Shown in pieces: positions 9,784-19,034 of a DNA stretch of 35,451 bases (its first letter is position 1; each line of letters starts with the position of its first letter). The position numbers and the translations under genes are program-made. Below the pieces are notes generated by a model. The model saw only the letters and a list, made by a program, of their open reading frames with translations. It ran no database searches and was not told the origin of the DNA. This DNA is from Coriobacteriia bacterium (GTDB lineage: Bacteria; Actinomycetota; Coriobacteriia; Anaerosomatales; JAAXUF01): NCBI GenBank assembly GCA_013336165.1, contig JAAXUF010000015.1, forward strand, positions 1-35,451, read 5' to 3'.

Positions 9784-10971
9784 CTACCGTGTGCCGAGGT
9801 AGACGAGCCCGCTGGGCTCGGCGACGCCACCGGCTATGTCGGCCAAGTCGCTGTAGACCCGGCGAATGAGTTCGAGCTTCACGTCTGCGCCACCGAGGCC
9901 GTAGATGTAGTTCACCATGGCCGGGCGGGTCGTGCAGTCGTAGAGCGCGCTGCGCACCTCGAGGAAGAGCGGGCCACCCTCGGCGCCGAACGACTCGGCA
10001 CGGTCGAGCACCGCGACCGCCTTGACGCCCTTGAGAGCCTCGGCGATATCGACGAACGGGAACGGGCGGAACACGCGGATCTTGAGCACGCCGGCCTTGA
10101 CGCCCTGGGCCCGAAGCTCGCGCGCAATGTGGCGGACGTTGCCTGCGGTCGAGCCGATAACAACGATCGCGATCTCGGCGTCTTCCATGCCCCAGCCCTC
10201 GACGACGTCGAACGGGCGGCCGCTGACGGCAGACCACTCGGCGCCAACGCTCTTGATGACCCCGAGCGAACGGTCGATGGCGGTGCGCTCGGCCTGCTTG
10301 AACTCGAAGTACGTTCCGCCCAGACCGGCGAAGTTGCCGTGGCTGACAGGATGATCGGTGTCGAGGAGCGCGTTTTCGGGATGATACTCGCCCACGAACG
10401 CCTTGACCGTCTCGTCGTCCATGAGTTGGGCGCGATCGATCGAGTGCGTCGTGATGAAGCCGTCGAGCGTCGTCATGACCGGCAGCATGACCTGCGGGTT
10501 CTCGGCGACGCGAATCGCCATGAGCGTATTGTCGTACGCTTCCTGCGCGGTCTCCGCAAAGTAGATGATCCAGCCGGTGTCGCGCGCGCCCATGATGTCG
10601 GAGTGATCGCAATGGATGTTGATCGGTGCCGCTAGTGCGCGGTTGGCGTTGGCCATCACGATGGGCAGACGCAGACCGGCCGCGATGTGGAGTTCCTCCC
10701 ACATGTAGGCCAAGCCCTGCGACGAGGTCGCGGTCATGACGCGGGCGCCTGCGGCCGAAGCGCCGACGGCGGCGCTCATTGCCGAGTGCTCGCTCTCGAC
10801 CGTCACGTACTCGGTGTGCACGCGGCCCTGAGCGACGAACTTGGCGAACTCCTCGACGATGGTTGTCTGTGGCGTTATCGGGTACGCAGGAACGACGTCG
10901 GGAGCGCACTGGCGAAACGCCTCGGCGACAAGCGAGTTGCCCGTGGTGGCTACGATCTTCTGTTCGGCCAT
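9784..10971 (-). CDS. porA: Pyruvate:ferredoxin oxidoreductase, alpha subunit
   Basis: 395 aa. This subunit binds the pyrimidine end of TPP and shapes the substrate pocket. The AYPITPQT motif is near the N-terminus, followed by VESEHSAMSAAVGASAAGAR, TSSQGLAYMWEELHIA and INIHCDHSD, all close to archaeal and Thermotoga PorA as I remember them. FRPFPFVDIAEAL and VLDRAESFGAEGGPL mark the C-terminal domain. The CDHSD motif and overall pattern favour pyruvate over 2-oxoglutarate or branched-chain substrates, but substrate is inferred. It starts one base after the porD stop, so translation is likely coupled. Confidence 0.94.
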   Translation of the reverse strand: MAEQKIVATTGNSLVAEAFRQCAPDVVPAYPITPQTTIVEEFAKFVAQGRVHTEYVTVESEHSAMSAAVGASAAGARVMTATSSQGLAYMWEELHIAAGLRLPIVMANANRALAAPINIHCDHSDIMGARDTGWIIYFAETAQEAYDNTLMAIRVAENPQVMLPVMTTLDGFITTHSIDRAQLMDDETVKAFVGEYHPENALLDTDHPVSHGNFAGLGGTYFEFKQAERTAIDRSLGVIKSVGAEWSAVSGRPFDVVEGWGMEDAEIAIVVIGSTAGNVRHIARELRAQGVKAGVLKIRVFRPFPFVDIAEALKGVKAVAVLDRAESFGAEGGPLFLEVRSALYDCTTRPAMVNYIYGLGGADVKLELIRRVYSDLADIAGGVAEPSGLVYLGTR

Positions 10972-10972
10972 G

Positions 10973-11296
10973 CTACTTCACCTCCGGGAGTTCGCAGCCT
11001 TCGAGCGCCATCGAAATGGCGTCAGACGGGCATTCATGCGCGCAGATACCGCAACCTTTGCAGTGGTCGAGATCAAATGACACGACCTTGCCGTCATTGA
11101 GAACGACCGAGCTGTCGGGGCAGTAGATCCAGCAAATCAGGCACTGGGTGCACTTGGATTCGTCGCGCCAGGGGCGCTCGCTGCGCCAGCCGCCGGTGAC
11201 GTAATCAGCCGAGTTGCCGGCTTCGGGAATCATCGCGCCACGGGGGAAGTCTTCGCTCTTCCAGTCGTCGATGGAGGAAATATCCCACTTGCTCAT
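10973..11296 (-). CDS. porD: Pyruvate:ferredoxin oxidoreductase, delta (ferredoxin-like) subunit
   Basis: 107 aa. The C-terminal half is a bacterial 2[4Fe-4S] ferredoxin with two full motifs, CTQCLICWIYCP and CKGCGICAHECP, which pass electrons from the TPP site to free ferredoxin. The N-terminal half (about residues 1-50) is the usual PorD extension, including PRGAMIPEAGNSADYVTGGWR. Its ATG overlaps the porG stop in an ATGA arrangement, indicating translational coupling. Confidence 0.95.
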   Translation of the reverse strand: MSKWDISSIDDWKSEDFPRGAMIPEAGNSADYVTGGWRSERPWRDESKCTQCLICWIYCPDSSVVLNDGKVVSFDLDHCKGCGICAHECPSDAISMALEGCELPEVK

Positions 11297-11868
11297 CCCG
11301 CAGCCACCTCCTCATACGCGCGTTGGACGGAGTCAAGGTTCGCGTCGATGATGTCTTGGCCGAACTTCTTGCCAAACGTCTTGACCAGCAGGCCCTTGAC
11401 GGCATCCAGATCCACGACGCCGGTAAGACGCGCAAGCGCGCCGACCATCGGCGTGTTGGGAATGTCGCGCCCGATCGTCTCAAGCGCGATGGTGGTCGCG
11501 TCGCACGAAGCTACCACCACCGAATCCTTGACTCCGAGCACCTTGCGCAGCACCGCCGGAGCAGTGCACGTGTTGACGATGATAACGCCGTCGTCGGCGA
11601 CTCCTTCAGTCACATCGATGACATCGAGCAGGGTCTCGTCAAGGACGACGACGACGTGAGGGTTCTCGATATTGTTGTGGATCTCAATCGGTTGATCGCT
11701 GATACGCGTGAACGCCTTGATCGGCGCGCCCATGCGCTCGGGCCCATACTCGGGCATGGCCTGCATGTACCGGTCCTGCGACAGCGCAGTCTCGGCGACG
11801 AGCTTAGCCGCCGTAACCGCGCCCTGACCGGCGCGTGCGTGCCAACGGATCTCCGTCAGCTGCTGCAT
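11293..11868 (-). CDS. porG: Pyruvate:ferredoxin oxidoreductase, gamma subunit
   Basis: 191 aa, first gene of the operon. The N-terminus has the gamma-subunit signature IRWHARAGQGAVTAAKLVAE, followed by the YMQAMPEYGPERMGAPIKAF segment. This subunit completes the delta-alpha-beta-gamma enzyme and contributes to CoA binding. AAGGGAAG lies about 10 bases before the ATG. The 163 bases upstream (11869-12031) must hold the promoter; an AT-rich TATTCT is visible on the minus strand but I could not pair it with a convincing -35, so no promoter is called. Confidence 0.93.
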   Translation of the reverse strand: MQQLTEIRWHARAGQGAVTAAKLVAETALSQDRYMQAMPEYGPERMGAPIKAFTRISDQPIEIHNNIENPHVVVVLDETLLDVIDVTEGVADDGVIIVNTCTAPAVLRKVLGVKDSVVVASCDATTIALETIGRDIPNTPMVGALARLTGVVDLDAVKGLLVKTFGKKFGQDIIDANLDSVQRAYEEVAAG

Positions 11869-12031
11869 CGCGTTTCTTCCCTTTCACTCGGTCCCCTGTT
11901 GAAGGTGACCTCACCGCCGAAACAGGCGATAAGTCCTAACAGAATAGGGGCACCAAGGGGCATCGCGGCCGAGCCGAAGGATACGAGTAGTCAGGCGGCG
12001 CCAGCGTCTCGGTGAACGGCCGGCGCGAGAC

Positions 12032-12628
12032 CTACATCTCCCGGCGTGCCTCAAGGGCACGGCCGAGCGTCACCTCGTCGGCGTACTCCAGATCGCCTCC
12101 GACCGGCAGTCCGCTGGCAATCCGGGTGACCTTCACGCCGAGCGGTTTGATGAGGCGCGCGATGTAGAGCGCAGTGGTCTCGCCTTCGACGTTGGGGTTC
12201 GTGGCGAGCACCACTTCTGTGACTTCTCCGCTGGCCATCCTGTCAATCAGCTCGCGGACACGAAGACGCTCGGGGCCGATGCCGTCGATCGGCGAGATGG
12301 CTCCCTGCAACACGTGATAGAGGCCCCGGAACTCACCGGTACGGTCGATCGCCACGACGTCGCGCGGCTCTTCCACGACACACAGTTTCGTCCGGTCACG
12401 CTTGGCGTCCGCGCAGATTTCGCATACCTCGCCCTCGGCGAAATTGAAGCACACCGGGCAGAAGTGGATGGTGCGCTTCACCTCTGTGATTGCATGCGCA
12501 AGGCGCTGGGCATCGGCGTTCTCGGACGCAAGCAGCCAGTATGCGATGCGCTGAGCCGACTTTGGGCCCACGCCGGGCATACGCTCGAGCTCTTCGAGAA
12601 GACGGGCTATGGGAGCGGCATAGCGCAT
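12032..12628 (-). CDS. recR: Recombination protein RecR
   Basis: 198 aa. Acts with RecF and RecO in loading RecA at gapped DNA. Seen in order: the helix-hairpin-helix region (LERMPGVGPKSAQRIAYWLL), a four-cysteine zinc finger (CPVC-x9-CEIC), a Toprim domain starting at KLCVVEEPRDVVAIDR, and the C-terminal Walker-B-like region (GLPVGGDLEYADEVTLGRAL). Length and order are canonical. It follows ybaB by 3 bases and ends the ffs-dnaX-ybaB-recR cluster. Confidence 0.97.
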   Translation of the reverse strand: MRYAAPIARLLEELERMPGVGPKSAQRIAYWLLASENADAQRLAHAITEVKRTIHFCPVCFNFAEGEVCEICADAKRDRTKLCVVEEPRDVVAIDRTGEFRGLYHVLQGAISPIDGIGPERLRVRELIDRMASGEVTEVVLATNPNVEGETTALYIARLIKPLGVKVTRIASGLPVGGDLEYADEVTLGRALEARREM

Positions 12629-12631
12629 CGG

Positions 12632-12940
12632 CTACATCAGACCCGGGATGTTCATGCCGCCGGTGATCTCCGACATCTTTCGCGACGCCAGCTCCTGAGC
12701 CGAGCGGATCGCTTCGTTGACCGCGGCGGTCACCATGTCCTGCACCATTTCGACGTCATCCGGGTCGAGTGCTTCCGGGTTGATGGTGATCGAGCGCACC
12801 TGCAGGTCTCCTGTTATGGCAACCTTCACCATGCCACCACCTGCCGAGCTCTCGACGACCTCGCTCTTCAGTCCCTCCTGCATCTGGAGCATCCGGGCCT
12901 GCAGTTTCTGGGCCTGCTTGATCATATTGCCCTGGTTCAT
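12632..12940 (-). CDS. ybaB: YbaB/EbfC family nucleoid-associated protein
   Basis: 102 aa. A small dimeric DNA-binding protein of the nucleoid. The N-terminal helix (MIKQAQKLQARMLQMQE) and the GGGMVKVAITGDLQVRSITI strand block are characteristic, as is the C-terminal helix. The ATG directly follows the dnaX stop codon, so it is probably translated by coupling; it is followed by recR after 3 bases. This order is conserved widely in bacteria. Confidence 0.94.
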   Translation of the reverse strand: MNQGNMIKQAQKLQARMLQMQEGLKSEVVESSAGGGMVKVAITGDLQVRSITINPEALDPDDVEMVQDMVTAAVNEAIRSAQELASRKMSEITGGMNIPGLM

Positions 12941-14782
12941 CTAGTCGTCCTCTCCAATTGTCTCGTCTAACATACCATCGCCGAATGACATGAACCCTTG
13001 GTAGTCATCGGCAGCCTCGCTCTCATCTGTCTGTTCGTCTACCGGCTCCGTCGACAGCGCACCGTGCTCGGCAACGATCCTCGCACCTAGGCCGTCCACA
13101 AGGAACTGCGCGAGATCGGTTGGAGCGGCGTCGTCTGTGGCGGCCGGAGCGGCGGCGAGTGCCGAAGCAGGCTCGCTCGAGTGCTTGCGCTCGGGCTTGG
13201 GCGCCGGGCTTGCGGTGGGCTCATGCGATGCGGCGGCAGCCGCTCGATGCATGCCTCCGCGGCCGATCTGCATGCGGACGGGCGGAGCCTCGCCGAGCAC
13301 CACCGTAAGCGCGACTCTCAGTAAATCGCGCATCTCGGGTTCCTCGGCAAGCTGCATCGAGAACGACTGGTCCTGCGGAAACTCAAGCACCAGGGTGCCG
13401 TCGGCGTCGACATCCACGTCCACGGTCGAGAGCAGGTGCGCCCTAGCCGGCTTGCGGTCTCTGATCTCGGCAAGCACATCCGACCAGATCCGCTTCGCCG
13501 CAGCACGGTCTAGCTCGCCCGGACGCGTCGCCTGTCGCGAAGCGGCCTGACGTACAGGCGCTGCGGGAGCGGGCGCCGGCACTGATTCGGTCTGGCGCGG
13601 AACGATGGCCGCGGGTCTCGGCGCCTGCGCGCCCGTCCCACGCTCCAGCGCTTCGATGCGCTCGGCAAGGGACTCCAGCGTCATCTCGCCGTCCGGGCGC
13701 GCCATGCGAGTGAACGCGACCTCCAGTGAGAGCCGCGGGTCGCTCGACCAGCGAAGCTCGGCGGCAAGCTCGCCCAGAAGCGTGAGCACGCGTGCAAGCC
13801 GGTCGGGCCCGCCGAACTCGACGGCCTGCTCGGCAAGCGCCGTGAGGTCCTCGCTTCCGGCGTCGACGATGCCATGGCCGTCCCCTACCGCGGCGAGCAC
13901 GTACAAGTTGCGGAAGTGACCGGTGAGTTCGCGCACAAACTCGGCCAGGTCGGTGCCGTCTTCCACAAACGAAGCGACCCAGCGGAAACACGACGCGACG
14001 TCGCGGGCAGCGATCAGACCGGCGATCCCGAAGAGCTGCGCCGTGTCGACCTCGCCGAGAAGCCCTTCGACATCGGCCATGGTGATGGTGCCGCCTGTGA
14101 ACGACGCAAGCTGTTCGAGCGTGGTGATGGCGTCGCGCATCCCGCCGGACGCGTGGCGGGCAATGAGCGCGAGAGCGGCGTCCGGAACGCTGAAGCCCTC
14201 CCCTTCGCAGATCGCGCGCAGGCGGCCGACGATGTCGTCGATGCCGATGCGCCGGAAGTCGAAGCGCTGGCAACGGGACTGGATTGTCTCGGGAACCTTG
14301 TGCGGATGTGTGGTCGCAAGCACGAAGATGACGTGGCTCGGCGGCTCTTCAAGCGTCTTGAGCAGCGCGTTGAACGCTGCCGTCGAGAGCATGTGCACCT
14401 CGTCGATGATGTAGACCTTGTAGTGGCCGCGCGTGGGTGCGAACTGAACGCGACCGATGATCTCCTCGCGGACGTTGTCGACGCCCGTACGCGACGCGGC
14501 GTCGAGCTCGTAGACGTCCGGATGACGGCCCTCGGCGATCTCAAGACACTGTTGGCAGGTGCCGTCGGGATCCGGGGTGGGTCCGTGCTCGCAATTCAGC
14601 GCCTTGGCCAGAATGCGCGCCGTGGTGGTCTTGCCGGTGCCTCGCGGACCGCAAAACAGGTACGCGTGCGCGACGGTGCCGTCCCCGACGGCATTTCGCA
14701 GCGTACGTTCGATGTGCTCCTGGCCGACAACGTCGGAGAACGTCTGCGGGCGGTACTTCCGGTAGAGAGACTGGTGCGCCAT
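12941..14782 (-). CDS. dnaX: DNA polymerase III subunits gamma and tau
   Basis: Clamp-loader ATPase of the replisome, 613 aa. Seen: MAHQSLYRKYRPQTFSDVVGQ, the Walker A motif GPRGTGKTTTARILAKALNC, a Cys zinc module (CEHG ... CQQCLEI), Walker B with VYIIDEVHML, and sensor 1 in ATTHPHKVPETIQSRCQRFDF. The middle and C-terminal region (about residues 380-613) is Ala/Pro-rich and acidic, as in tau. The ATG at 14782 has AAAGG 7 bases upstream; an in-frame start 16 codons earlier is unlikely. No obvious slippery A-run for programmed frameshifting was noticed. Transcribed just after ffs on the same strand. Confidence 0.97.
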   Translation of the reverse strand: MAHQSLYRKYRPQTFSDVVGQEHIERTLRNAVGDGTVAHAYLFCGPRGTGKTTTARILAKALNCEHGPTPDPDGTCQQCLEIAEGRHPDVYELDAASRTGVDNVREEIIGRVQFAPTRGHYKVYIIDEVHMLSTAAFNALLKTLEEPPSHVIFVLATTHPHKVPETIQSRCQRFDFRRIGIDDIVGRLRAICEGEGFSVPDAALALIARHASGGMRDAITTLEQLASFTGGTITMADVEGLLGEVDTAQLFGIAGLIAARDVASCFRWVASFVEDGTDLAEFVRELTGHFRNLYVLAAVGDGHGIVDAGSEDLTALAEQAVEFGGPDRLARVLTLLGELAAELRWSSDPRLSLEVAFTRMARPDGEMTLESLAERIEALERGTGAQAPRPAAIVPRQTESVPAPAPAAPVRQAASRQATRPGELDRAAAKRIWSDVLAEIRDRKPARAHLLSTVDVDVDADGTLVLEFPQDQSFSMQLAEEPEMRDLLRVALTVVLGEAPPVRMQIGRGGMHRAAAAASHEPTASPAPKPERKHSSEPASALAAAPAATDDAAPTDLAQFLVDGLGARIVAEHGALSTEPVDEQTDESEAADDYQGFMSFGDGMLDETIGEDD

Positions 14783-14832
14783 GCGCCGCCTTTCGAGAGG
14801 CATACAACTCTGCCGAGAAGTATAAAACACGA

Positions 14833-14937
14833 GTGTGCCGAGCGGACCCGGACGCTCGTCAGGGGCCGCTTATGGCTGCTTCCTTCCGGACCTGACCAGG
14901 TTCACGGCATGTCGCCGTCCGAGCCCGCTCGGCACAC
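14833..14937 (-). ncRNA. ffs: Signal recognition particle RNA (4.5S/small type)
   Basis: The minus strand contains the universal SRP RNA apical core GGTCAGGTCCGGAAGGAAGC (within 14874-14897). The ends of the molecule pair: GTGTGCCGAGCGG at the 5' end (14925-14937 as complement) with its complement at 14833-14845. This gives a hairpin RNA of about 105 nt without an Alu domain. The 3' side runs into TCGTGTTTTAT, a plausible terminator tail. The placement upstream of dnaX is conserved in many Gram-positive bacteria. Confidence 0.95.
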
Positions 14938-14953
14938 TCACACGCGAGCCGTC

Positions 14954-14959
14954 AGTATA
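14954..14959 (-). promoter_or_regulatory. Putative -10 element of ffs
   Basis: TATACT on the minus strand, about 17 bases upstream of the predicted 5' end of the SRP RNA. No good -35 hexamer was found at the expected distance. The rest of 14960-15149 holds no recognised gene and should contain the promoter of the cysteine-synthase-family gene on the plus strand. Confidence 0.4.
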
Positions 14960-15149
14960 CGACGCGAGTGAAGGATGCGCGAGATCGTGCGTTGCCCGCG
15001 TCGCCCCAGAAACGCGCCCAAAGAACGACGAGGCCAGTCGACGACCAATCCCTGTTCCGCCGATCTCGGCGCGAATTCCTCGGCAATGTCAGGACGCTCA
15101 GTGTATGCTCCCTCGTGCGCATGCAATGTCGTACGAGAACGAGGACATC

Positions 15150-16142
15150 ATGACCGACACGCCTGACATGCAAGAAAACGCAGCTCGGCTCGGCCTGGGC
15201 AACGACTCTCGCCTCGCTCGCTACGATCACCTCCTCGACATGTGCGGCGACGTGGACAATCCCACGCCCATCGTGCGCCTCAACCGGATGCTCACCGGCC
15301 CTGACGTCGCGCTCTACATGAAGTGCGAATGGGTCAACCCATTCGGCTCCATCAAGGACCGCACGGCAAAGTGGCTGCTCAAGGGCCTGATCGAACGCGA
15401 CGAGCTCGACGACAAGACGGTCATCGAGGCCACCTCCGGCAACACCGGCATCGCGCTGGCTGCGATCACGGCCCTCCTCGGCAAGAGGATGGTCGCCACC
15501 GCGCCCCACGTGCTCTCGCCGGAAAAGACCGCACTGCTGCGCGCGTTTGGCGCCGACGTCCGGCTCACCTCGCCAGACGACACCTCCGGCCTGCACCCCA
15601 TGGACGTTGCCTTCAAGCTCGCCGCGCAGATCCTCAGCGAGAATCCGGACAAGTACGTCATGCCCAACCAGTACGACAACGCCGACAACGCGCGAGCGCA
15701 CTATGAGTCAACCGGCCCGGAGATTTGGCGCCAGACCGAAGGACACGTGAAGTACTTCTTCGCAGGGCTCGGCACGTGCGGAACGATCGTCGGCACGGCG
15801 CGCTACCTCAAGGAGCAGAATCCCGACATCCAAGTGATCGGCATCGAGCCGGTGAAGGGTCATCACATCTCGGGCCTCAAGAACATGGAGGAGACCGCCG
15901 TCCCCGGCAACCTCGACATGTCGGTAATCGACGAGATCGTGTGGGTCGATGACGCGATGACCGATGAGGCGGCGCTGAGGCTCTACCGGGAAGAAGCGCT
16001 CATGGTCGGGCCGTCGGCGGCGGCGATCACAGCCGGCGCGCTCCGATATCTGAGCCAACCCGGCCGGTCGGGCATCGGCGTCTCCATCGCACCCGACAGC
16101 GGGCAGAAGGCGGCGAGCTACCTCAACGAGATCATGGGGTAG
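15150..16142 (+). CDS. Cysteine synthase family PLP enzyme
   Basis: 330 aa, a fold-type II PLP enzyme. The PLP lysine is in NPFGSIKDRTA (about K69), the substrate loop is EATSGNTGIAL, and the glycine-rich phosphate site is GLGTCGTIVGTARYL. The usual reaction is beta-replacement of O-acetyl- or O-phosphoserine with sulfide to make cysteine. The first substrate and sulfur donor cannot be told from sequence, and CysM- or cystathionine-beta-synthase-like roles remain possible; there is no CBS domain. I chose the ATG at 15150 (MTDTPDM) with GAGG upstream; an in-frame ATG at 15126 is an alternative. The frame extends back through the SRP RNA region but that part is not coding. Confidence 0.88.
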   Translation: MTDTPDMQENAARLGLGNDSRLARYDHLLDMCGDVDNPTPIVRLNRMLTGPDVALYMKCEWVNPFGSIKDRTAKWLLKGLIERDELDDKTVIEATSGNTGIALAAITALLGKRMVATAPHVLSPEKTALLRAFGADVRLTSPDDTSGLHPMDVAFKLAAQILSENPDKYVMPNQYDNADNARAHYESTGPEIWRQTEGHVKYFFAGLGTCGTIVGTARYLKEQNPDIQVIGIEPVKGHHISGLKNMEETAVPGNLDMSVIDEIVWVDDAMTDEAALRLYREEALMVGPSAAAITAGALRYLSQPGRSGIGVSIAPDSGQKAASYLNEIMG

Positions 16143-16187
16143 GATAAGGGCTAATTCTGCATCACGTTACCGAGGGGGTTCTCGCCC

Positions 16188-17630
16188 GTGAGAGACATCA
16201 TCAATGCCGCGCTCGACGCAGCTGAAGTAGCAGGAGCATCGTACGCCGACGCGCGCGTCGTCGACTCGTCTCGCGAGGAACTCCGGGTCGCAAACGGCGT
16301 GGTCGAGGGCGTCGAACACGCCGACTCGTTCGGCATCGGCGTTCGCGCCATCGCTGACGGCGCCTGGGGCTTCGCCTCCTCGCGCGAAGTCACTGCTGCC
16401 GAGGCGGTGCGGGTTGCTCGGCAGGCGGTCGCGATCGCGCGCGCCTCTGCGCTCGTCGCCGGCACAGCTGTGCGCCTGGCGCCCGTGGAACCCGCCCGCG
16501 GCACGTGGTCGGGCTGCTGCGCGATCGATCCGTTCGCCGTCTCGCTCGAAGACAAGCTCGCGCTGCTCTTGGCAGCCGATGAGGTCTTGTGCCTCCAGCC
16601 GGAAGTCACGCTGACCGAGGCGCACTTGGGCTTCTACCGCGAGCGCAAGTGGTTCGGCTCCACCGAGGGCGCCTTCACCGAGCAGTCGTGGACGGAGTCC
16701 GGCGCAGGCCTCGTCGCCTACGCCGTGCGCGAAGGCGAGGTCGTCTCGCGCTCGTACCCCAACTCCCACGGCGGTGGCTGGCAGCAGGCTGGCTGGGAGT
16801 ACATCGCCGGCCTCGACCTCGTCGGCAACGCGCCGCGCATCGCCGAGCAGGCCGCGGCGCTCCTCACAGCACCCTACGTCGATCCCGGCACGCGCGACAT
16901 CATCCTCGACGGCGGCCAGGTCTCCCTACAGGTGCACGAATCCATCGGCCACCCCACGGAACTCGACCGGGTTCTCGGCGAGGAGGCGGCGTTCGCAGGG
17001 ACGTCGTGGGTCAAGCTCGAGGATGCCGGCAGCCTGCGCTACGGCTCCGAGCACGTGACCGTGACGGCCGATGCCACCATCCCGGGGTCGCTCGGCAGCT
17101 TTGGGTGGGACGATGAGGGCGTACCGGCACAGCGCGACACGATCGTGCGCGCGGGCGTGCTGGAGAGCTTCCTCGGCTCGCGCGAGACCTCGCCGCTCCT
17201 CGGCCGCGCAAGCAACGGCTGCATGCGCGCGGACGGCTGGAACCGCATCCCGCTCGTGCGCATGACCACGGTCTCGCTCGAGCCCGGCACGTGGGACTTC
17301 GACGACCTCGTGGCAGACACCGAAGGCGGCCTCTACCTCGAAACGAACAACTCCTGGTCCATCGACGACAAGCGCCTGAACTTCCAGTTCGCGACCGAAA
17401 TCGGCTGGGAGATCAAGGACGGCAAACTCGGGCGCATGGTGAAGAACCCCAACTACACCGGCATCACGCCCCAGTTCTGGGGCGCGTGCGACGCCATCTG
17501 CTCGCGCAAGCATTGGCAGGTCTGGGGCCTTCCCAACTGCGGTAAGGGCGAGCCGATGCAGGTCTCCCACGTCGCGCATGGAGCTGCGCCCGCCAGATTC
17601 CGCAACGTCCAGGTAGGAGTGGGTCGCTAA
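16188..17630 (+). CDS. tldD: Metalloprotease subunit TldD
   Basis: 480 aa. The catalytic partner of the TldD/TldE zinc protease, which degrades unfolded peptides and, in some systems, trims ribosomally made peptides or the CcdA antitoxin. The zinc motif HESIGHPTELD is at residues 250-260 (H250, E251, H255), and the third ligand Cys is in PNCGKGEPMQ near the C-terminus, so the active site is intact. Start is GTG at 16188 with GAGGGGG upstream. Its stop overlaps the tldE start by one base (TAATG), as expected for subunits made in equal amounts. No RiPP precursor or modification gene was seen nearby. Confidence 0.95.
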   Translation: MRDIINAALDAAEVAGASYADARVVDSSREELRVANGVVEGVEHADSFGIGVRAIADGAWGFASSREVTAAEAVRVARQAVAIARASALVAGTAVRLAPVEPARGTWSGCCAIDPFAVSLEDKLALLLAADEVLCLQPEVTLTEAHLGFYRERKWFGSTEGAFTEQSWTESGAGLVAYAVREGEVVSRSYPNSHGGGWQQAGWEYIAGLDLVGNAPRIAEQAAALLTAPYVDPGTRDIILDGGQVSLQVHESIGHPTELDRVLGEEAAFAGTSWVKLEDAGSLRYGSEHVTVTADATIPGSLGSFGWDDEGVPAQRDTIVRAGVLESFLGSRETSPLLGRASNGCMRADGWNRIPLVRMTTVSLEPGTWDFDDLVADTEGGLYLETNNSWSIDDKRLNFQFATEIGWEIKDGKLGRMVKNPNYTGITPQFWGACDAICSRKHWQVWGLPNCGKGEPMQVSHVAHGAAPARFRNVQVGVGR

Positions 17631-18982
17631 TGCTGACATCGCAGGAAGCACGGGCACTCGCACGCGCGACAGTCGCCATGACCGCCGAGACCGGAGCCGA
17701 TGAGGCCGAGGCCCTCGTCTTCGCCGAGAGCAGCGCGCTCACGAGGTTCGCGAACAACCGCATCAACCAAAACGTCGCCGAGGAAAACGCGCAGGTCAAC
17801 GTCCGTGCCGTTGTGGGCAAGCGCGTAGGCGTCGCCACCACGAACCGGCTCGACGTCGCGTCGCTGCGAGCGACCTGCGAAGCCGCGGTGGCCGCCGCGC
17901 GCATCGCGCCCGCGGACCCGGACTTCCCGGGCCTCCCCGGCCCGCACGACGTCGCGCTCCCCGACCGCGTCGCACCCGCCACGCTCGCGTTCGACGCCGA
18001 GGCGCGCGCCACAGCCGTCGCCGCCATCATCGCGCCCTCGCGCGAGCGCGGGCTGACTGCGGCCGGCAAGGTGCGCGTCGGGCACCACGTCACCGCAGTC
18101 GCGAACTCGCATGGCGTCAATGTGGGTATGGCGCTCACGGGCGCGCAGGCCACTGTGCTCGCGATGGGTGCGAGTGACAACGCCGGCAGCGGCTGGGCGT
18201 CGTTCTTGGACGCTGACGCTTCCAAGCTCGCAGCTGGAGCGCTGGGTCTCGAAGCCGCGGAGCTTGCGGTGCGCTCGGCGAATCCGGTGGCGCTCGATGC
18301 CGGCGACTACACCGTCGTGCTCGCACCCGAGGCCGTGGCCGACTTCCTCGACTTCCTCTCCTATGTCGGGTTCTCCGGCCGCGCGTTCTCTGAGGGTCGT
18401 TCGTTCATGACCGGACACCTCGGCGAGAAGGTGATGAGCGACCTGATCACCATCTCCGACTGCGCAGGCGCACCGCATGCAACGGGCGTCACCTTCGACT
18501 TCGAGGGCCAGCCCAAGCCACCGGTCTCCATCATTGACCGCGGTATCGCCGTGCAGCCGGTGACCGACTCGTACTGGGCCGCCAAGCTGGGTCGCCCGAA
18601 CACCGGAAGCGCGCTGCCCGCCCCCAACTCCTTCGGCCCGATGCCGTTGAACCTTGAGATGGCGCCCGGTGACCGCTCGCTCGCTCAGCTGATCGCGGGG
18701 GTGAAACGCGGGGTGTACGTGACGCGCTTCCACTACGTCAACGTCGAGGACCCGATCACGGTACTGCTGACCGGCATGACACGTGACGGCACCTTCATGA
18801 TCGAAAACGGCCTCCTCACACGCCCGCTCAAGAACCTGCGCTTCACGCAGAGCGCAGTCGACGCTCTTGCGCATTGTGAGGGTGTGACGCGCGAACGGCG
18901 ATTCGTGGGCACGGAGGAGGGCGCGTCGTATGTTCCCGGCCTACTGCTGAGCAAGTTCGCATTCACGGGGCAAACGGCCTAG
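17630..18982 (+). CDS. tldE: Metalloprotease partner subunit TldE (PmbA)
   Basis: 450 aa. The non-catalytic half of the TldD/TldE heterodimer. The family pattern is seen in the N-terminal region (FANNRINQNVAEENAQVNVRA) and the C-terminal beta-rich domain (DYTVVLAPEAVADFLDFL, SDLITISDCAGAPHATGVTFDFEG, GVYVTRFHYVN). It lacks the HExxxH motif of TldD, as PmbA proteins do. Translation overlaps tldD. The last ten residues plus stop have a partial copy at 25681-25713. Confidence 0.94.
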   Translation: MLTSQEARALARATVAMTAETGADEAEALVFAESSALTRFANNRINQNVAEENAQVNVRAVVGKRVGVATTNRLDVASLRATCEAAVAAARIAPADPDFPGLPGPHDVALPDRVAPATLAFDAEARATAVAAIIAPSRERGLTAAGKVRVGHHVTAVANSHGVNVGMALTGAQATVLAMGASDNAGSGWASFLDADASKLAAGALGLEAAELAVRSANPVALDAGDYTVVLAPEAVADFLDFLSYVGFSGRAFSEGRSFMTGHLGEKVMSDLITISDCAGAPHATGVTFDFEGQPKPPVSIIDRGIAVQPVTDSYWAAKLGRPNTGSALPAPNSFGPMPLNLEMAPGDRSLAQLIAGVKRGVYVTRFHYVNVEDPITVLLTGMTRDGTFMIENGLLTRPLKNLRFTQSAVDALAHCEGVTRERRFVGTEEGASYVPGLLLSKFAFTGQTA

Positions 18983-19034
18983 GAAGAGGTTGTCGGCGGC
19001 CTTCTCCCCGCACGCCGAGTCGAACCCATCAGTT

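Noticed and set aside
9604-10635. 343-codon plus-strand frame opposite porA/porB
   Set aside because: It is antisense to two highly conserved subunits and crosses their junction. Its protein is Asp/Arg/His-rich low-complexity sequence, typical of a shadow frame.
14835-15149. N-terminal extension of the cysteine-synthase frame back to 14835
   Set aside because: The extension overlaps the SRP RNA gene and its promoter region and has no similarity to the enzyme family. The ATG at 15150 fits better.
17627-18874. 415-codon minus-strand frame opposite tldE
   Set aside because: Same reasoning: antisense to a well-recognised gene, no domain, composition typical of antisense G+C-rich DNA.
16188-18982. 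tldD-tldE as part of a RiPP biosynthesis locus
   Set aside because: No precursor peptide, YcaO, radical SAM or transporter gene lies nearby. The neighbours are a cysteine-synthase-family gene and a regulator, so general proteolysis is the safer call.
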